DNA of 64,000 nt from Hyperoplus lanceolatus (Eukaryota; Chordata; Actinopteri; Uranoscopiformes; Ammodytidae): the NCBI GenBank assembly GCA_026929865.2, contig CM049410.1:7120501-7184500 (forward strand). Reading direction: 5' to 3'. The position numbers and the translations under genes were made by a program. Of this stretch, positions 34,812-46,929 are shown piece by piece. How positions within the stretch are numbered: the first letter of the stretch is position 1; the number at the start of each line of letters is the position of its first letter. The notes below the pieces were generated by a model. That model worked only from the letters and a program-made list of their open reading frames with translations, did no database searches and was not told where the DNA came from.

Positions 34812-35159
34812 ATGCTTTTCGTTATATTTGTACTGTGAGGAGATTGACCTGGAGTTCCTCCTGTATAACATCTTGCTTGAACTGTGAGTGCACTAGTGGC
34901 ATGTGAAGGAGCGTAATGCTCACTGACCAATATCTGCTGCTGGACCTCTATTACACGCAGACACCCAAATACACGGCCATGTGCTGAGAGGATTTGAGGT
35001 ATAGGCCTACATTTAGGTTTTGGTAACATGGTAGTGCTTTTATTTGACATGTACAGAGCAGGAGGCTGCCAATAAAGGTTACCAAATGTCGATTGTGTTT
35101 CAGTTCAGCGGAAGAAACACAGGAAGAAATTTGAGGTGCAAGGATGGCAGCATAGTGTG

Positions 35160-35202
<43 letters not shown>

Positions 35203-36148
35203 TTTGTGCGTGTGTGTGTGAAAAACATGCATCTTGTGCAAAACAGACAGCCCATGAGACAGAGACGGGGCATGTGCATGTTTTGAAGGTGATTAAGAGG
35301 CAGCAATGGCAAAATCACTTCTTAAAACACATTTTTTATAGACTTGCTTTTACGTGATGCCGTCTTTTTAGTCTCTTCATTCTTTTGACTCTTTTTGTTC
35401 TCTTCCTCAATGTCTTTTTTACCCTTATTGATCTCGTTTGGTTTATTGTTTGTATTTTAGTATGTTTATCTTTCTAATTGTATATGTGTTTTTTGATTGA
35501 TATGTATTTATTTGATTTGCACTTGCTCCTATGTATTGTATGTAAAGCACTTTGTAAACCACTGTTTTTAAAGGTGCTATATAAATAAAGAAAGATATAA
35601 AGTAGGAAAAGACAGAGATTCCTTCATTTAGCTTTACGGCACTGGGGCTGAAACACACACACACATACACACACACACACACACACACAGATTGCCCAAC
35701 AACCGAATGTAATACTGGCCGACAGCTAGCCTTCACGCTCTGACGAACCTCGCCTCCCAAAATGGATGCAGAAGGACCGTTTTACACACGCATGCACATA
35801 CACACAAACCCCCTTACACAAAAACGCACACACACATACACACACACATACATTCTAAAAGGGCTTTCTGTCCAGAGCAGCTGAAAACCCAAAACATTAA
35901 GTGGAGGAGGACGAGAAGGTGGGGATGAATAGTTGGGAGGGGGGTATCAAAAGATTGGATGATCAGGGCGAGTTTATGCCAACCCACAGAGATCAGACAC
36001 AAACTAAGGTGGATGGGCGCATTTATACAAATTTATAAATTGCTAAACAAGGCTGTTAGACCGGCAGTTGGTACGCAGGAATGTGTCAACAAGGTACACT
36101 CGCCTTATTTACTGACACTTTCCTCCAGAACTATAGAAAACACCTTAC
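34812..36148. other. microsatellites and a LINE-like 3' tail
   Basis: TG repeat at about 35162-35199 and CA repeats at about 35646-35690 and 35775-35850. 35515-35590 reads TGTAAAGCACTTTGTAAACC, then AAGGTGCTATATAAATAAAG, the 3' end type of L2-like LINEs or a poly(A) signal region. No protein-coding gene is supported. Confidence 0.6.
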
Positions 36149-36236
36149 GCCTTTAGCTAGATCCAAATGCCTTTAGCTAGATCTAGATCCAAATGCCTTT
36201 AGCTAGATCCAAATGCCTTTAGCTAGATCCAAATGC
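36149..36236. repeat. 20-bp tandem repeat, four units
   Basis: Units of GCCTTTAGCTAGATCCAAAT; the second carries an extra AGATCT. Near-identical units imply recent expansion. Confidence 0.92.
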
Positions 36237-38290
36237 AGCAGTTGAAAAAGAACAGTTTCGTAAAGCAGCTCATACTAGTGAGACAACCCCAGATGTCTTT
36301 GTTTTTACACACAATTAAAAGGGAATTCAAACAATTTAGCATTGCAATTCCATAACGTTAGGGTACGTGTGTCTCCAGAGGGAGCTCTGTGTAGTGATGA
36401 ATGTCCTCCAGTTCCTAGAGTCTGCGTCCATAACTAAAAGTTTGTGCACCTCACTTGGCTATAGCGGCTTGAGGCTACATACATCCCGTGACTAGTATAC
36501 AACACTGAAATCTTTGATAAGGAGGAATTCTGAATATTTATTTTAGAATGTCCATCATGAGTCCAACAATATTATAGGAGGGCAATGTTCAATTAGCAGA
36601 GTAGCAACACTTTCAATAGAATATTCCACCCGTTAACAACAGAGATTCCCGATCCACCAATCATTTGCACATTGTGTGATAAGTATATTACCCCCTTGCA
36701 TCAAATCCAAACCGATTAAAGCACTAAGGCCTTGTACTGGTTGACCTTATATGATTTGAAGATAAGCATACTTGACACGTTGAATTCTGTTTTTATATTT
36801 GTTCTTTATTTAAACACTTCTGGGGTTGCAGCTGAAGGAAAAATACAAAAGTGTCTTAAATGCCATAATACATCTATACACAATACATTCATTGAATAGA
36901 ATACACAACTTGTTATTGTAGTCAGATCTGCTTAAGAGGTAGTGATATTGATAAACCTTTTCACCTAGTTGTCGGCATTTCTTCCTGCTCTTGTTTCTTT
37001 TAGCCTGGATTATGCAGTATGTTTAAATTCTTCATATTGGTAGCTTGCTCATCTTGTGTACATTTGTGTTACTGCTGTGCTGAACTTGTTCGTGATCGTT
37101 CAACAGCTTGATCGTCTGACCCACATGTTCTGGCCTCTTCTATCGCCATCCGGCATAAACCCTGCCTTCCAATATACGTTTTTGATTTTGATTTCACAGC
37201 TACTCAGGCAGATTACAATTTTTTCCTATACCCTTCACATCCAGTTAAATTGGTGTCCCTGATTGGGTTATATTGAATTTCAACTTTTTTGATAAACTAA
37301 AGAAGGAAGAATTTTTTTCTGGTTTCTAGGCTCCTACACCTGAAGATAAATAAAAAATTAAATCGAATTGATATTTTCTGCATCAAGCCACTTGAAAGAC
37401 TCTAAATGCCTCCAATCCGATCTCTTACAATACGTTGCCATCAAATCCTTCACAGTGTCACGGAACCATCATTGTCAAACACAGGACCTGTTTTTGAACC
37501 TGCAATGAAGAGAGAAAAGTTAGGAAGGTGTTTATGACAAATGGAGAAAAGGAGGATCAGAGAAGTAGAGGATAAAAAGAATCTCGAGGGGAGAAGTGAT
37601 TTAGAGAGCTGTTTAGGTATGTAATGGAGACAGGAAGGTGTGATTTAAGGCCCGGGAGGAAAATGGAGGAGTGGGAGCACGTTCTTGGCAAAGATCGAGT
37701 GTCATTTAATGCGGGAGTGAGTGGAGAAATTATTGCACGGCTGCTACACTAGCCGACTATAGATGTGACACATCGCTCATGCCGGCGCTATCCCAGCTGA
37801 ATGGGAATTACCCTATTAACGCAAGCTGAATGCTTACTGCTACGGCCACATATTGGGCTGGCAGGAAAGAGCTGAGCTGGCTAATGACTGTATGTCACTT
37901 TAATGGTGTGTCTCTATCAAGTGGCTCAGCCTCTGCGGGACGCTTACAGACGCTCTTCATCGCTCTGCCAGGCCTCCACTCTTCTTCCTCCTGCCGCTGG
38001 ATGACCTTCCCACTGCAGCCTTAAGACGTTTCTCACATAACACAATCTAAACTGCATCACACGCGTCATTTTATGTTTCCCGCTTTTAGGTTACCTCACT
38101 TGTGAACAGATGGGTTGTCTCGGTCGATGTAAAGAAAGATTCTGATTACCCCTGGCACCAACCTATACTCTAGAACAATTCAGTGTAATGATCCATGTGC
38201 CAGGTCCCATATAGAAGGCAATTCCCCCTAGGCATCCTTCACTGGAATGTCTAAAAAGCTAGCACTGTATAGGAACATACTGTAGATGTG
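36237..38290. other. low-repeat stretch, no gene called
   Basis: No transposon ends recognised. 37690-38030 is less AT-rich than its surroundings and contains TTTAATGCGGGAGTGAGTGG and GCTGGCTAATGACTGTATG, with several TAAT cores. It may be regulatory or conserved non-coding DNA, but that cannot be judged from one sequence. Confidence 0.4.
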
Positions 38291-38445
38291 TACGGGGTGC
38301 TGCTTGGCATAGTGGATAGAGCGTGTACCACATAGGCTCAGTCCTTGTCACAGCAGATCTGGGTTCGAATCCAACCTACGGCTGTTTACTGCACGTCATC
38401 CCCTTCTTTCAACTGTTAAACAAAAGGTTAGAATATTGTTAAAAA
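38291..38445 (+). mobile_element. tRNA-derived SINE (copy 3, diverged)
   Basis: A box TGGCATAGTGGATAGAG, B box GGGTTCGAATCC, then TTTACTGCACGTCATCC matching the body of the other SINE copies. The tail is degraded, so it is older or of another subfamily. Confidence 0.75.
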
Positions 38446-39393
38446 TAAAAGTACCGTAGATAAGTTTATATTTTGGGTTCAGCATCCATACGATGTTCTA
38501 AAGATGGATTTTTACTTAGTGTGTAGCAGCATTTGATTCCGCCCACTTCAGTTTGATCTTGATTGGGGTCATTTTTGCAGGGTCACCATACCCAGGAGGA
38601 AGCCTTCACACTGGCAATCACCACTGGCCCCCTTCTTGAATGACTATGTGTGAAAAGGGATCTCAAATTCAGAATGTGAAACACAGTGCCCTTGATGGCA
38701 GTTGCTGGGGAGAGACTTTAGGGCCCCAAGATGTAAGAGCGTGCCTCAGCCTTGGCACGCTAAACAGGCATGACACTAACTATGGTGTGTCCCCTATTGT
38801 TAACATACCCTTAGTTTACATACCCATTAACAGAGCCTAGGCTGTGTATAACCAACAATTCACGATCTCTCCCAAGGCATAACCAAGTATTCATTATTCT
38901 CAACATGTCTACAAAAATACACCCCCCTTTCTCCCTGTGTTTCCTGTCTGTCTCTTAGCTGTCAAAATCTACAATAAATGTAGACAACCTTGAAAAATAT
39001 TACGTGAAAGTAAAGTAATAAATGTGAGGAATATTCCAACTGTGCTTTGTTTTAGAAGGCACAGATAAATGATTTTGTCCGGTTCAATGGTGTATTTGAT
39101 AAAAAATGCCTGTATGTGTGTCTGAGGACACAGAACGCAGTGCAAGAGCTTTGTTTTCGCTGCAGGACATTCACGCCCAACTGTACACATTGTGAAAGAA
39201 TCGGGTATAAGTACTTCTGCTTTCTGACGTGACCGGAAAACCCATCATACTGTATGAATGGGCAGCATATATCATCCTTATATTTTTCAGGTTGTTACTT
39301 CAAGGAAAAAAGCACTTGACGTTACAGGTGCACTGTTTCGCTTGTCAAATACTGGGCTATGGTTCGGATTCATTTTTAAAAGAAAAGCAAATC
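38446..39393. other. no gene seen
   Basis: Short phrases such as CAGAGCCTAGGCTGTG (38831-38846) recur at 45114-45129, hinting at one more dispersed repeat. Otherwise unremarkable. Confidence 0.45.
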
Positions 39394-39562
39394 GGGGGCA
39401 ATCGTGGTGTAGTGGTTAGAGCGCCCTTCCCCCCATGAGGCTCAGGTCTCGCAGCAGACCCGGGTTCAAATCTGACTCGTGGTCGGTTCTCTGCATGTCA
39501 TTCTGCCCCATTTCACCTCTGTCTCTCTGCACTCTTGAAAATGCAGAAAAAAAATCTTAAAA
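39394..39562 (+). mobile_element. tRNA-derived SINE (copy 4)
   Basis: A box TGGTGTAGTGGTTAGAG, B box GGGTTCAAATC, body TTCTCTGCATGTCATT and CCATTTCACCTCTGTCTCTC, A-rich tail. An exact 16-bp target duplication AAAAGAAAAGCAAATC flanks it (39378-39393 and 39563-39578), showing a relatively young insertion. Confidence 0.95.
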
Positions 39563-40653
39563 AAAAGAAAAGCAAATCCCTAATGAAGGTGAACATTTAG
39601 ATACTTGTTTTGCAACAGTTGCATTAAAGCAACGATACGTAACTTTTCCACCTCAATAAAACATTTGTGTAAACGTACATTGACTTTGTATGTAATCTTG
39701 CTGCATTCATCATGTGCAGTATGAAGGCACCTTAAGGGCGGTGCACACCTCATAGTTCGCTTCCTTGGTCGCACCAGTTGGGAGTATGATACATTGGATG
39801 ACTTTTCAACAGGTTTGGTTCTCTTTTACACCAAACTGCATCCTCCTCTGGTTCGACGACTTGGTGAAGCGAACCAAAATGCAGTTCAGATTGAGTTCGT
39901 TTCGATCATCCCAAACCGACGGGTGTGAAAATGTCATCAACCTAAAAAGATAATTATGGAATGTCTTGGAAAATGGCCATCAGTCATGCTGTTAATTTGA
40001 AGTTATTTTAAATGTATATCACATGCAAAAGTAATTAAACAAAGCTTTTATTACTGTGGAAACCTGCTATTTGCTCTCCCTGGTTGGTTTGCTATGCAAG
40101 CTCTTGTGTTACACACGTGCAAGGGCGTGTCTTGGTACTTGGCTGTATATTTTACTTCACCTTCATCTTTATACCTAATCACAATAAAGATGGATCCTTT
40201 GGGTATTCTTGCTATATTCAGCGGGACTGGACTTCCTAGTTTTTCCCCTGAGACTATATCTATTCTTGATATAGAGCACGAATCTGAAAGCAGTAGACTA
40301 TCTGTCATTCATGCTATTAGTTCATGGTTATCATCAGCGGTGGCCAAGGCCATTAGCCCAAAGACATTAGCAGCAGTCATCAGCAAAGCCATTAACTCTT
40401 CTCCCTGCTAAAAGGCTACTGTCCCTCACATAGACTCATTAAGGAGAGGTAAGGAGTGATTGGCACGAAGGCAGACAAAGAGATGGAGGGAAGAGGATAT
40501 AAAGAGGAGGGCAGAGGTGGACCAGAAAAAGTAATGCATAAGGACAGACGGAGAGAGAGAGCGCAATAATGGGAGGAATGGAAGACTTGGATCATTTTAA
40601 TTGTTCCATAAGTAATTCACCTGCACTCTCAATTTGCAGTTGGTGTGGGTTGT

Positions 40654-40722
<69 letters not shown>

Positions 40723-42214
40723 GTAACTTCAGTGTTTTTACATCAAAATAGGTAAAGCTTAGTCTAGCTTCGTTCCTGCTGCTATCACTGAGTTAAACAA
40801 AAGGTAGCGATTTTGCACATAAACAATGTTGTTTATTTTTAATTTTTTTAGCAATATTTATTTGCAGATGTTATTTTTGTGCGTGTTTCTAGACATCCTA
40901 TTTATATAGATATTTATTTGTCCCCTTATTTTGTGATGGGAGGAACATTGAGTACTCTTTATCATGTTATAGCAGGTTTTAATTTGTGCTGTTTGATGTT
41001 GTAGTTTGTTTTGTGATTGGATGCGACGAACAATGTAATATAATTATCTTGCTACCCTCGGGTATAAATAAAGTGAAACTAGTTGGAGATACAAGATTGC
41101 GAGAGAATATGCGAATTGGCGACAATTGTCACTTGCAGTCAAACTGAATTGGTACGTGCATGTTGTTTGCGATTGTTGCACGAGCCTCCACCGAAATATG
41201 ATCATAATTCACCGGGAGTTTGCATACATATCGCCTGCTGTTCGGGTGAGCATCGTCAGACGTTTTCCCAATGTTTAGCAAAATAATGCTGCCTACTTTT
41301 TCCTATGATAAATATGTAATGAGTGTTTCAATACCTTTGAGTAATGGGGCAAACGCTGGTTATGAGGAACATAAAGAACAACTATCTATTCAAGCAAAGA
41401 GTACTTCAGCCTAAGCATGCATGAAAGAGAGTGTGAGAGAGAGAGAAAGAGAGAGAGAGAGAAAGATGTAGGAGATGGGATTCACAGTAGTGATGGAAGA
41501 CAAAAGGGGAAGGGAAAAAAGGCTGGTGCAGTGAAAGAGAGAAATATGCAGGAGTTGAGTTTACCCTTTGACCCAACGTTCCATTCTGTCCCAGAATACT
41601 TTGGGGCCCCCTGACAGACGCTTAATGCCCCACATGGACGCACATGAATGTACATGAGCCTGTGTGCACACACGCACACTCCAGCAGACCATCTCTGATG
41701 TGCTAATGGGGGGTGGTTGATTTCATTAGCCAAGAGATCAGTGTGCTTAACCATTAGCTCTCATCACTGCCGCTCTGCACCTCTTCTTCTCGTGCTCTTT
41801 CCAAGTGTGCAGGCTGACTCAAAGGGATGAACTGATGCACTTTTGCGTGCGCACACAAAAGCAAACACCCAGCGAGCTTGAAGCCGTTTGTTTTGGAGCC
41901 AGGATCAGGTGGTTCACTATGTAGGTCAGAGGGAGAATAAAAGAAGATGGAAGCCATGTGTCAGTATCCTCAATAATTAATCAATCCTTTTTCCTTCCCT
42001 GCTCCTTCTCACTGACTGGCACGGAACTAAGAATGAATAGATAGTCAGGCATACTAATGCGGGAAGAAAAAGATACAGATAGTCATCTCACGCTTGAATC
42101 GGTGGACTTTATTTGTCCTCAGGGAGCCTTTAGTTTGGATAACTAGGATCGTGACAAATTTCAGCAAACATGTTCGCGTAGTCCTATTTTTTAATTTGGA
42201 GGTTTTTGGGGTGT
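39563..42214. other. low-repeat stretch with microsatellites
   Basis: (CA)33 at 40655-40720 and a GA tract at about 41433-41464. 39740-39930 has GGTTCG/CGAACC words like a Harbinger-type element. 41690-41770 carries several TAAT/ATTA cores (GCTAATGG, CATTAGCC, CCATTAGC). A 72-codon frame from ATG 40191 has no splice or domain support. Nothing is called as a gene. Confidence 0.45.
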
Positions 42215-42350
42215 ATGGTGTTTTGTGCCCCCAACAGAGCCTAGCAGCGCTGCCTGGAAGGCACTGTTGGGGGCACAACAGTTAGGATTAGGGTTAGGGC
42301 CTTCCATCTAGTGCTGCCTTGAAGGCTCCGTTGGGGGCACAAAACACCAT
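42215..42350. mobile_element. palindromic MITE, GGTGTTTTGTGCCCCCAAC arms
   Basis: ATGGTGTTTTGTGCCCCCAA at the left and its reverse complement at the right, each continuing through AGCCT and a GCTGCCT segment. 136 bp. The loop contains GGGTTAGGG, two telomere-like hexamers. Confidence 0.85.
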
Positions 42351-42518
42351 TGAGCTTGTTTTCGGTGCGAAAGGTTGCACGTTCGCTTTTGAGGAACGAT
42401 ATTGTGTCCTAGTGATTTGATCTCCAGCATCCGCATGTGATCGCAGAGAAAAAGGGGAACCCACAAGGCTGGCAGATTTCAAGAGAAGGGTGTAGTGCTG
42501 CCGAATGACTGACGTCCA

Positions 42519-42545
42519 CACACACACACACACACGCATGCACGC

Positions 42546-42588
<43 letters not shown>
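42519..42588. repeat. (CA)n microsatellite
   Basis: CA tract with GCATGCACG interruptions. Frames of poly-CV on the minus strand come from the repeat. Confidence 0.95.
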
Positions 42589-42589
<1 letters not shown>

Positions 42590-43227
42590 CAGGCTGGTGA
42601 CACAGGATATCCTGCTGTAGGCGTCAGCCAATGGAAGAAGAGGAAGTGCACTCTGCAGAGGTTCACGGAGAAAGACATCAGTCTGTATTTCCTCGCTACA
42701 AGACAATAACGAGCGTGCACGGAGATGCCACAAGCAAAACAATTAGAACAGAGGAACACATAAGATAAAAAAAAAAAATTGGAATGAGTGAAGAGCTGTA
42801 ACAACCAACCATCATTGAAACAGGGAAAGCATAGGTGTAAGTGATAACATTAATGGCAGATCGGTTACAGTGTTTTCCAGAGAGCAACACCAATGACCCA
42901 GCAAATTAATCGAGCCTGAATAGCAAAACTACATGTGCTCAACGGAATAATAATAATAACAATATTAATATTATATTTTGGGAAATAAGCGTATTGATAT
43001 TTATCGCCAAGACTTAGATGAGAATATTGACACCACTCACATATTGCTATGTTCAATAGAAATAGAGATTTTGTTTGTCTAACACATACTATAATTAACT
43101 CTTAGTTGATTCCAATGGCAAATAAATATTGTGGCACATAACCCCCATAAATGCCACAGCGTGTTGTGTTGCACTAGTGTTGTATTTATTAGCAAGCTTT
43201 AGAGGTGCCGGTAGGGGAATGTGTCGA
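42589..43227. other. no gene seen
   Basis: AT-rich, with an ATT-rich run near 42944-42975. No features. Confidence 0.5.
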
Positions 43228-43450
43228 CACTCACTGGCCACTTTATAAGTACACCTTGCTAGTACCGGATTGGACCTTCTTTGACCTTCCAAACTGGCAT
43301 TCTTCTTCATGGCATACTTTCGACAATCTCTCTCTCTCTCTCTCGTTCCATCACACATCCCAAAGGGGCTCTATCGGGTTGAGATCAGGTGACTGTGCAG
43401 TCCATTGGAATACAGTGAACTTATTGTCACGTTCCAGAAACCTGTTTTAG
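43228..43450 (-). mobile_element. Tc1/mariner transposase 3' remnant
   Basis: Minus-strand reading gives FTVFQWTAQSPDLNPIEPLW, the block around the last catalytic acid of Tc1/mariner transposases (SPDLNPIE). A TC microsatellite (43327-43346) then replaces part of the C-terminus, and the frame ends near MP..RMPVWKVKEGP. The right end is ACACTCACTGGCCACTTTAT, the terminal repeat of a widespread fish element. The N-terminal part and left end are missing. Confidence 0.85.
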
Positions 43451-43501
43451 AGGATTTGAGCTTTGTGACATGGTGTGAATGTTTGGATTGGCTTTTAACC
43501 A

Positions 43502-44390
43502 CAGTCCCCTACAAAAGTTTTGGAACAGTGAGGCCAATTCCTTTATTTTTGCTGTAGACTGAAAACATTTGGGTTTGACACCAAAAGATGAATATGAGAC
43601 GAGAGATCAACATTTCAGCTTTCATTTCCAGGTATTTACATTTGGATCTGATTCACAACTGAGAAGATAGCATTATTTGTAAAGGAACACCACATTTTTA
43701 GGAGAGCAAAAGTATTGTAACATATAGACATAAAATAAATTAAAGTGAATCAAACTTTATATTTTGTTCCAAATTCTTCTCTTGCAATAACTGCATCAAG
43801 CCTGTGACCCATTGACATCACCAAACTTTTGCATTCTTCTTTTGTGATGCAGCCTCATTCAGTTGCTGTTTGTTTTGGGGGGTTACTCTTCTTTAGCAAT
43901 CCAATAGAAAACCTATGTGGTGACATCAAAAATGCTGTTTTTGAGGCTAAACCAAGAAATGCAGAGCAATTGTTGAATATAGTCCAATCGTCATGGGCTG
44001 AAACACCTGTTCACAGGTGCCATAAGTTGGTCGACTCCATGCAACACAGATGTGAAGCAGTTCTCAGAAACAGAGGTTATACAATTAAACATTAGTTCAG
44101 TGATTCATAGGAAAGCTAAATCTTCATGCATTTTTCAGTTGATACAGTAAATGTTTGAATTGTAAAGAAAAATGCAGACACTGCTATTTTTTTGAACAGT
44201 CTAATATTCCTTTTTCTTCACTTTCTGTTAAAATGAAGAAACATTTGACAAATGTTTCTTCATATTTGGATTTGGAATAGAATGTGCAATGTCCCCAATG
44301 CATTTGCGTGTTTGGAAATAAAAGCTATGATAAGGATTTTGATCTTGCCTCACTTTTTTAAACACACTGCTATTATTTTGAATACAACTG
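43502..44390 (+). mobile_element. Tc1-like element, internally deleted
   Basis: The left end CAGTCCCCTACAAAAGTTTT and the right end (reverse complement CAGTTGTATTCAAAATAATA) are related but not identical. About 43898-44092 encodes the transposase C-terminus: NPIENLCGDIKNAVFEAKPR, then NAEQLLNIVQSSWAETPVHR, then VDSMQHRCEAVLRNRGY and a stop. The DNA-binding and most of the catalytic parts are absent. The conserved NPIENL..D motif marks the family. Confidence 0.85.
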
Positions 44391-45444
44391 TATATATTGG
44401 GAGCAGTTATATTCGGACTTTCAAAGCATCTCGCTGGCAATTGAACAAGCTGTTAACACGAAACGGTCATATTATCACACCACAATGCTGATATGGCCAA
44501 AGAGTTAGCAAAACAGTTGCGACATCCAGCAGACACATGGCAACATTGAAATTCATTTTGGAAGTGTGACCAAAAACAGTTTTATATATTAAAAAAATGT
44601 AGAGAAAGTACAATCATTTTAAACTAAAGACTTTGATGGAAACTCTTTGTGGGTTCCAAAAGTGCTTTGCAAGATTGTTTTGGAATTTGCCACTATAGGA
44701 AGTCTTGGAAGGAACAGAAGTTATGAAGCAAGGCAGGGGGCAAGGGAAGTAAAGGGAGTGAGCACGGAGGGAGGGGAAGCTCGATGGGCGAATAAAACAA
44801 TGGGGGAGCTGTGACATGATGGGATTCCCCTACATTCCCCTGTTTAGTTGGAGCAGAGGGGCCAGCAGTGTATTGACCCACAGTGTGCTCGTCCTGTGCA
44901 AGAACAAGTAGCAAGGGGCACAACTGTTACTGTATAGAGGGTTTCTTTTTAAAGGAAGTGTATGAATCAATTGTCAAAATCAGGGAATACTTCTTCGCAA
45001 TCCGTTGACTGTAGATACTCTGTGCAATGGAAAATAAATCCAGTGTTAATACTTTGGCTTTATAAAAGTGCATGTTGCTAGCTACGGTGGGCCACCTATA
45101 CATACCAGTTTACAGAGCCTAGGCTGTGCAACAACTCCAGATTTATTTCGAGCGCACCCAGTACTGTCAGGTAGTGGATTGTAAGGAAACATTTACTATT
45201 TTAACTAAAAGAGATTTTGGAAAACAAAAGCTTTCCAGAATCGCTGAAATCTCTTGCGAGGAGTAATATAGCAGCATGACCTTTGTCCTGGATTAAAAAT
45301 GCAGAAGAAATTCCTCACTTTTGTGGTTTTAAACTGCAATGAGCGACTGCAGTTACAAACACATTGTGTGACTAGTGCAGAGCTATCTGACCCTACACAC
45401 CAGCCCCAATTCTCCCGCAGTCAAACATACGCACACTCACCCAG
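44391..45444. other. no gene seen
   Basis: AT-rich, no repeat ends recognised apart from the shared CAGAGCCTAGGCTGTG near 45114. Confidence 0.5.
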
Positions 45445-46389
45445 GCGAAAAAAAAGTATACTTTAACATACTAAATTTAAGCACACTTAGTGTACTTCAT
45501 AAGCACAAAATTATTGTACTAAAAATTGTGTTATTTTCAAGTACTAAAAACGTACTTAGTATACTAATGATATATCATTATTGCTACTTAAGATATACTA
45601 AAATACATCTTAGTGTACTTGACTATACTATTTTGGGAGACACTTAAGATTAACTTAAATATACTTAAGTACACTTTTCTCTACTAATACTGTACTTATT
45701 TATAATGTTCTTTAGCTCGATTTAAATTATACTTAAATCCACTTTTCAGATTACTATTAAAACATTTAGAATATACTGGAAATGTATTTCTAATTTAATC
45801 TTTATGTATTGCCATTGTATTTTAAATATATTTACAAAACATAAATAAAAATTAAAAGTTCTACTTAAGCATATTATAGTTCATCTTAATGTTTCTCAAA
45901 ATAGTACAGATAAGTACACTAAATTGTACTTTAGTATGTCTAAAGTAGCACTCAGGATATATCATTAGTATACTAAGTATATTGTTAGCACATTGAAAAT
46001 AATATACTGTGAGTACACTAATTATGTGTGCAGAAAGTATACTAGATGTATTTCATTAAAGTACACTTCAACAGTACACAGAAGTACATTTTTTCTATAA
46101 TTAATTTGAATTTCAAATTACTTTTAAGTAAACATAAAACATATTTAGAACATACTTGAGGTAGAAAAAAGTTTATTTTTAACATGCACGGCATTACAGG
46201 GAAAATGTGCATAATAAAGTACATTTAAATACATCTTTAACAACTTCTTAAACAACATCTTCAAACAGTTTCTCTTCATCGTAACATTTTTATTCAAATT
46301 TGGATCATCTGACCCCAGAGAATTCTTTTAGTCATATTCTTTAACAAGTTAACTAAAAAACAATAATGAAAAGGAAATAGAAATTAAAC

Positions 46390-46690
46390 TTGAAATGGGG
46401 GAATGAACCAATGTTTCTGAATTGGGGTGGTAGTCACCGTGGAGGTGAGACGGGTGGAGTGGACAGACGGTGTTTAGAGGAAGATGATCTGAGAAATGGG
46501 AGCCAGTGGGAATCTGGAGGAGATCAGACAAATATGGGGATGGCCTTGTATGTATTCAGTAGGATTTTGAATTGGATAGGGATCTGGACCGGGGCCAGTG
46601 ATGTGGTGATGGAGGGGTTGAGTTATGATAATGGCAACTGAATTCTGAACCGTTGAAGTTTATGGAGGATTTGTGAGGTAGTCCGAGGAG
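46390..46690 (-). mobile_element. L2-like LINE fragment
   Basis: Reverse complement contains AACCCCTCCATCACCACATC, then CCAATTCAAAATCCTACTGA and GTCTGATCTCCTCC. This parallels the segment coding ITPVL..LHWLP...RIDFKIL..TYKA...YLSDLL in fish L2-type LINEs. Frames are disrupted. It lies inside the AT-rich element. Confidence 0.65.
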
Positions 46691-46929
46691 GGATTGCAGT
46701 GTGGCGGGTAAGGGAGGGGTGGAGCAAGAGTACAAAGCAAGTACAGTATTATATCTTGACCAAAATTAAATGCAAATATTCTGGTATGGCAGAGCATATT
46801 TAAAGAAGCAAAATGAACAGAAATTAATATCCCATTATATAAAGCACAACAAGATGCTCCGCATTGAAATGTCCTGCACAATAATAAAATGCTTTTTTCG
46901 CAAACTAAAACACAAACTGAAATTAAACA

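Noticed and set aside
34951-35357. Histidine/threonine-rich frames on both strands
   Set aside because: Produced by the TG microsatellite at about 35162.
36149-36236. CRISPR-like array of short repeats
   Set aside because: Units are contiguous without unique spacers; it is a eukaryotic tandem repeat.
40191-40411. 72-codon frame starting MDPLGILAIFSG
   Set aside because: Reasonable composition, but no splice sites, promoter or recognisable relative; short enough to be chance.
42280-42300. Interstitial telomere array
   Set aside because: Only two TTAGGG-type hexamers in the loop of a MITE; too short.
42294-42804. Cysteine/valine-rich minus-strand frames
   Set aside because: Produced by the CA microsatellite at 42519-42588.
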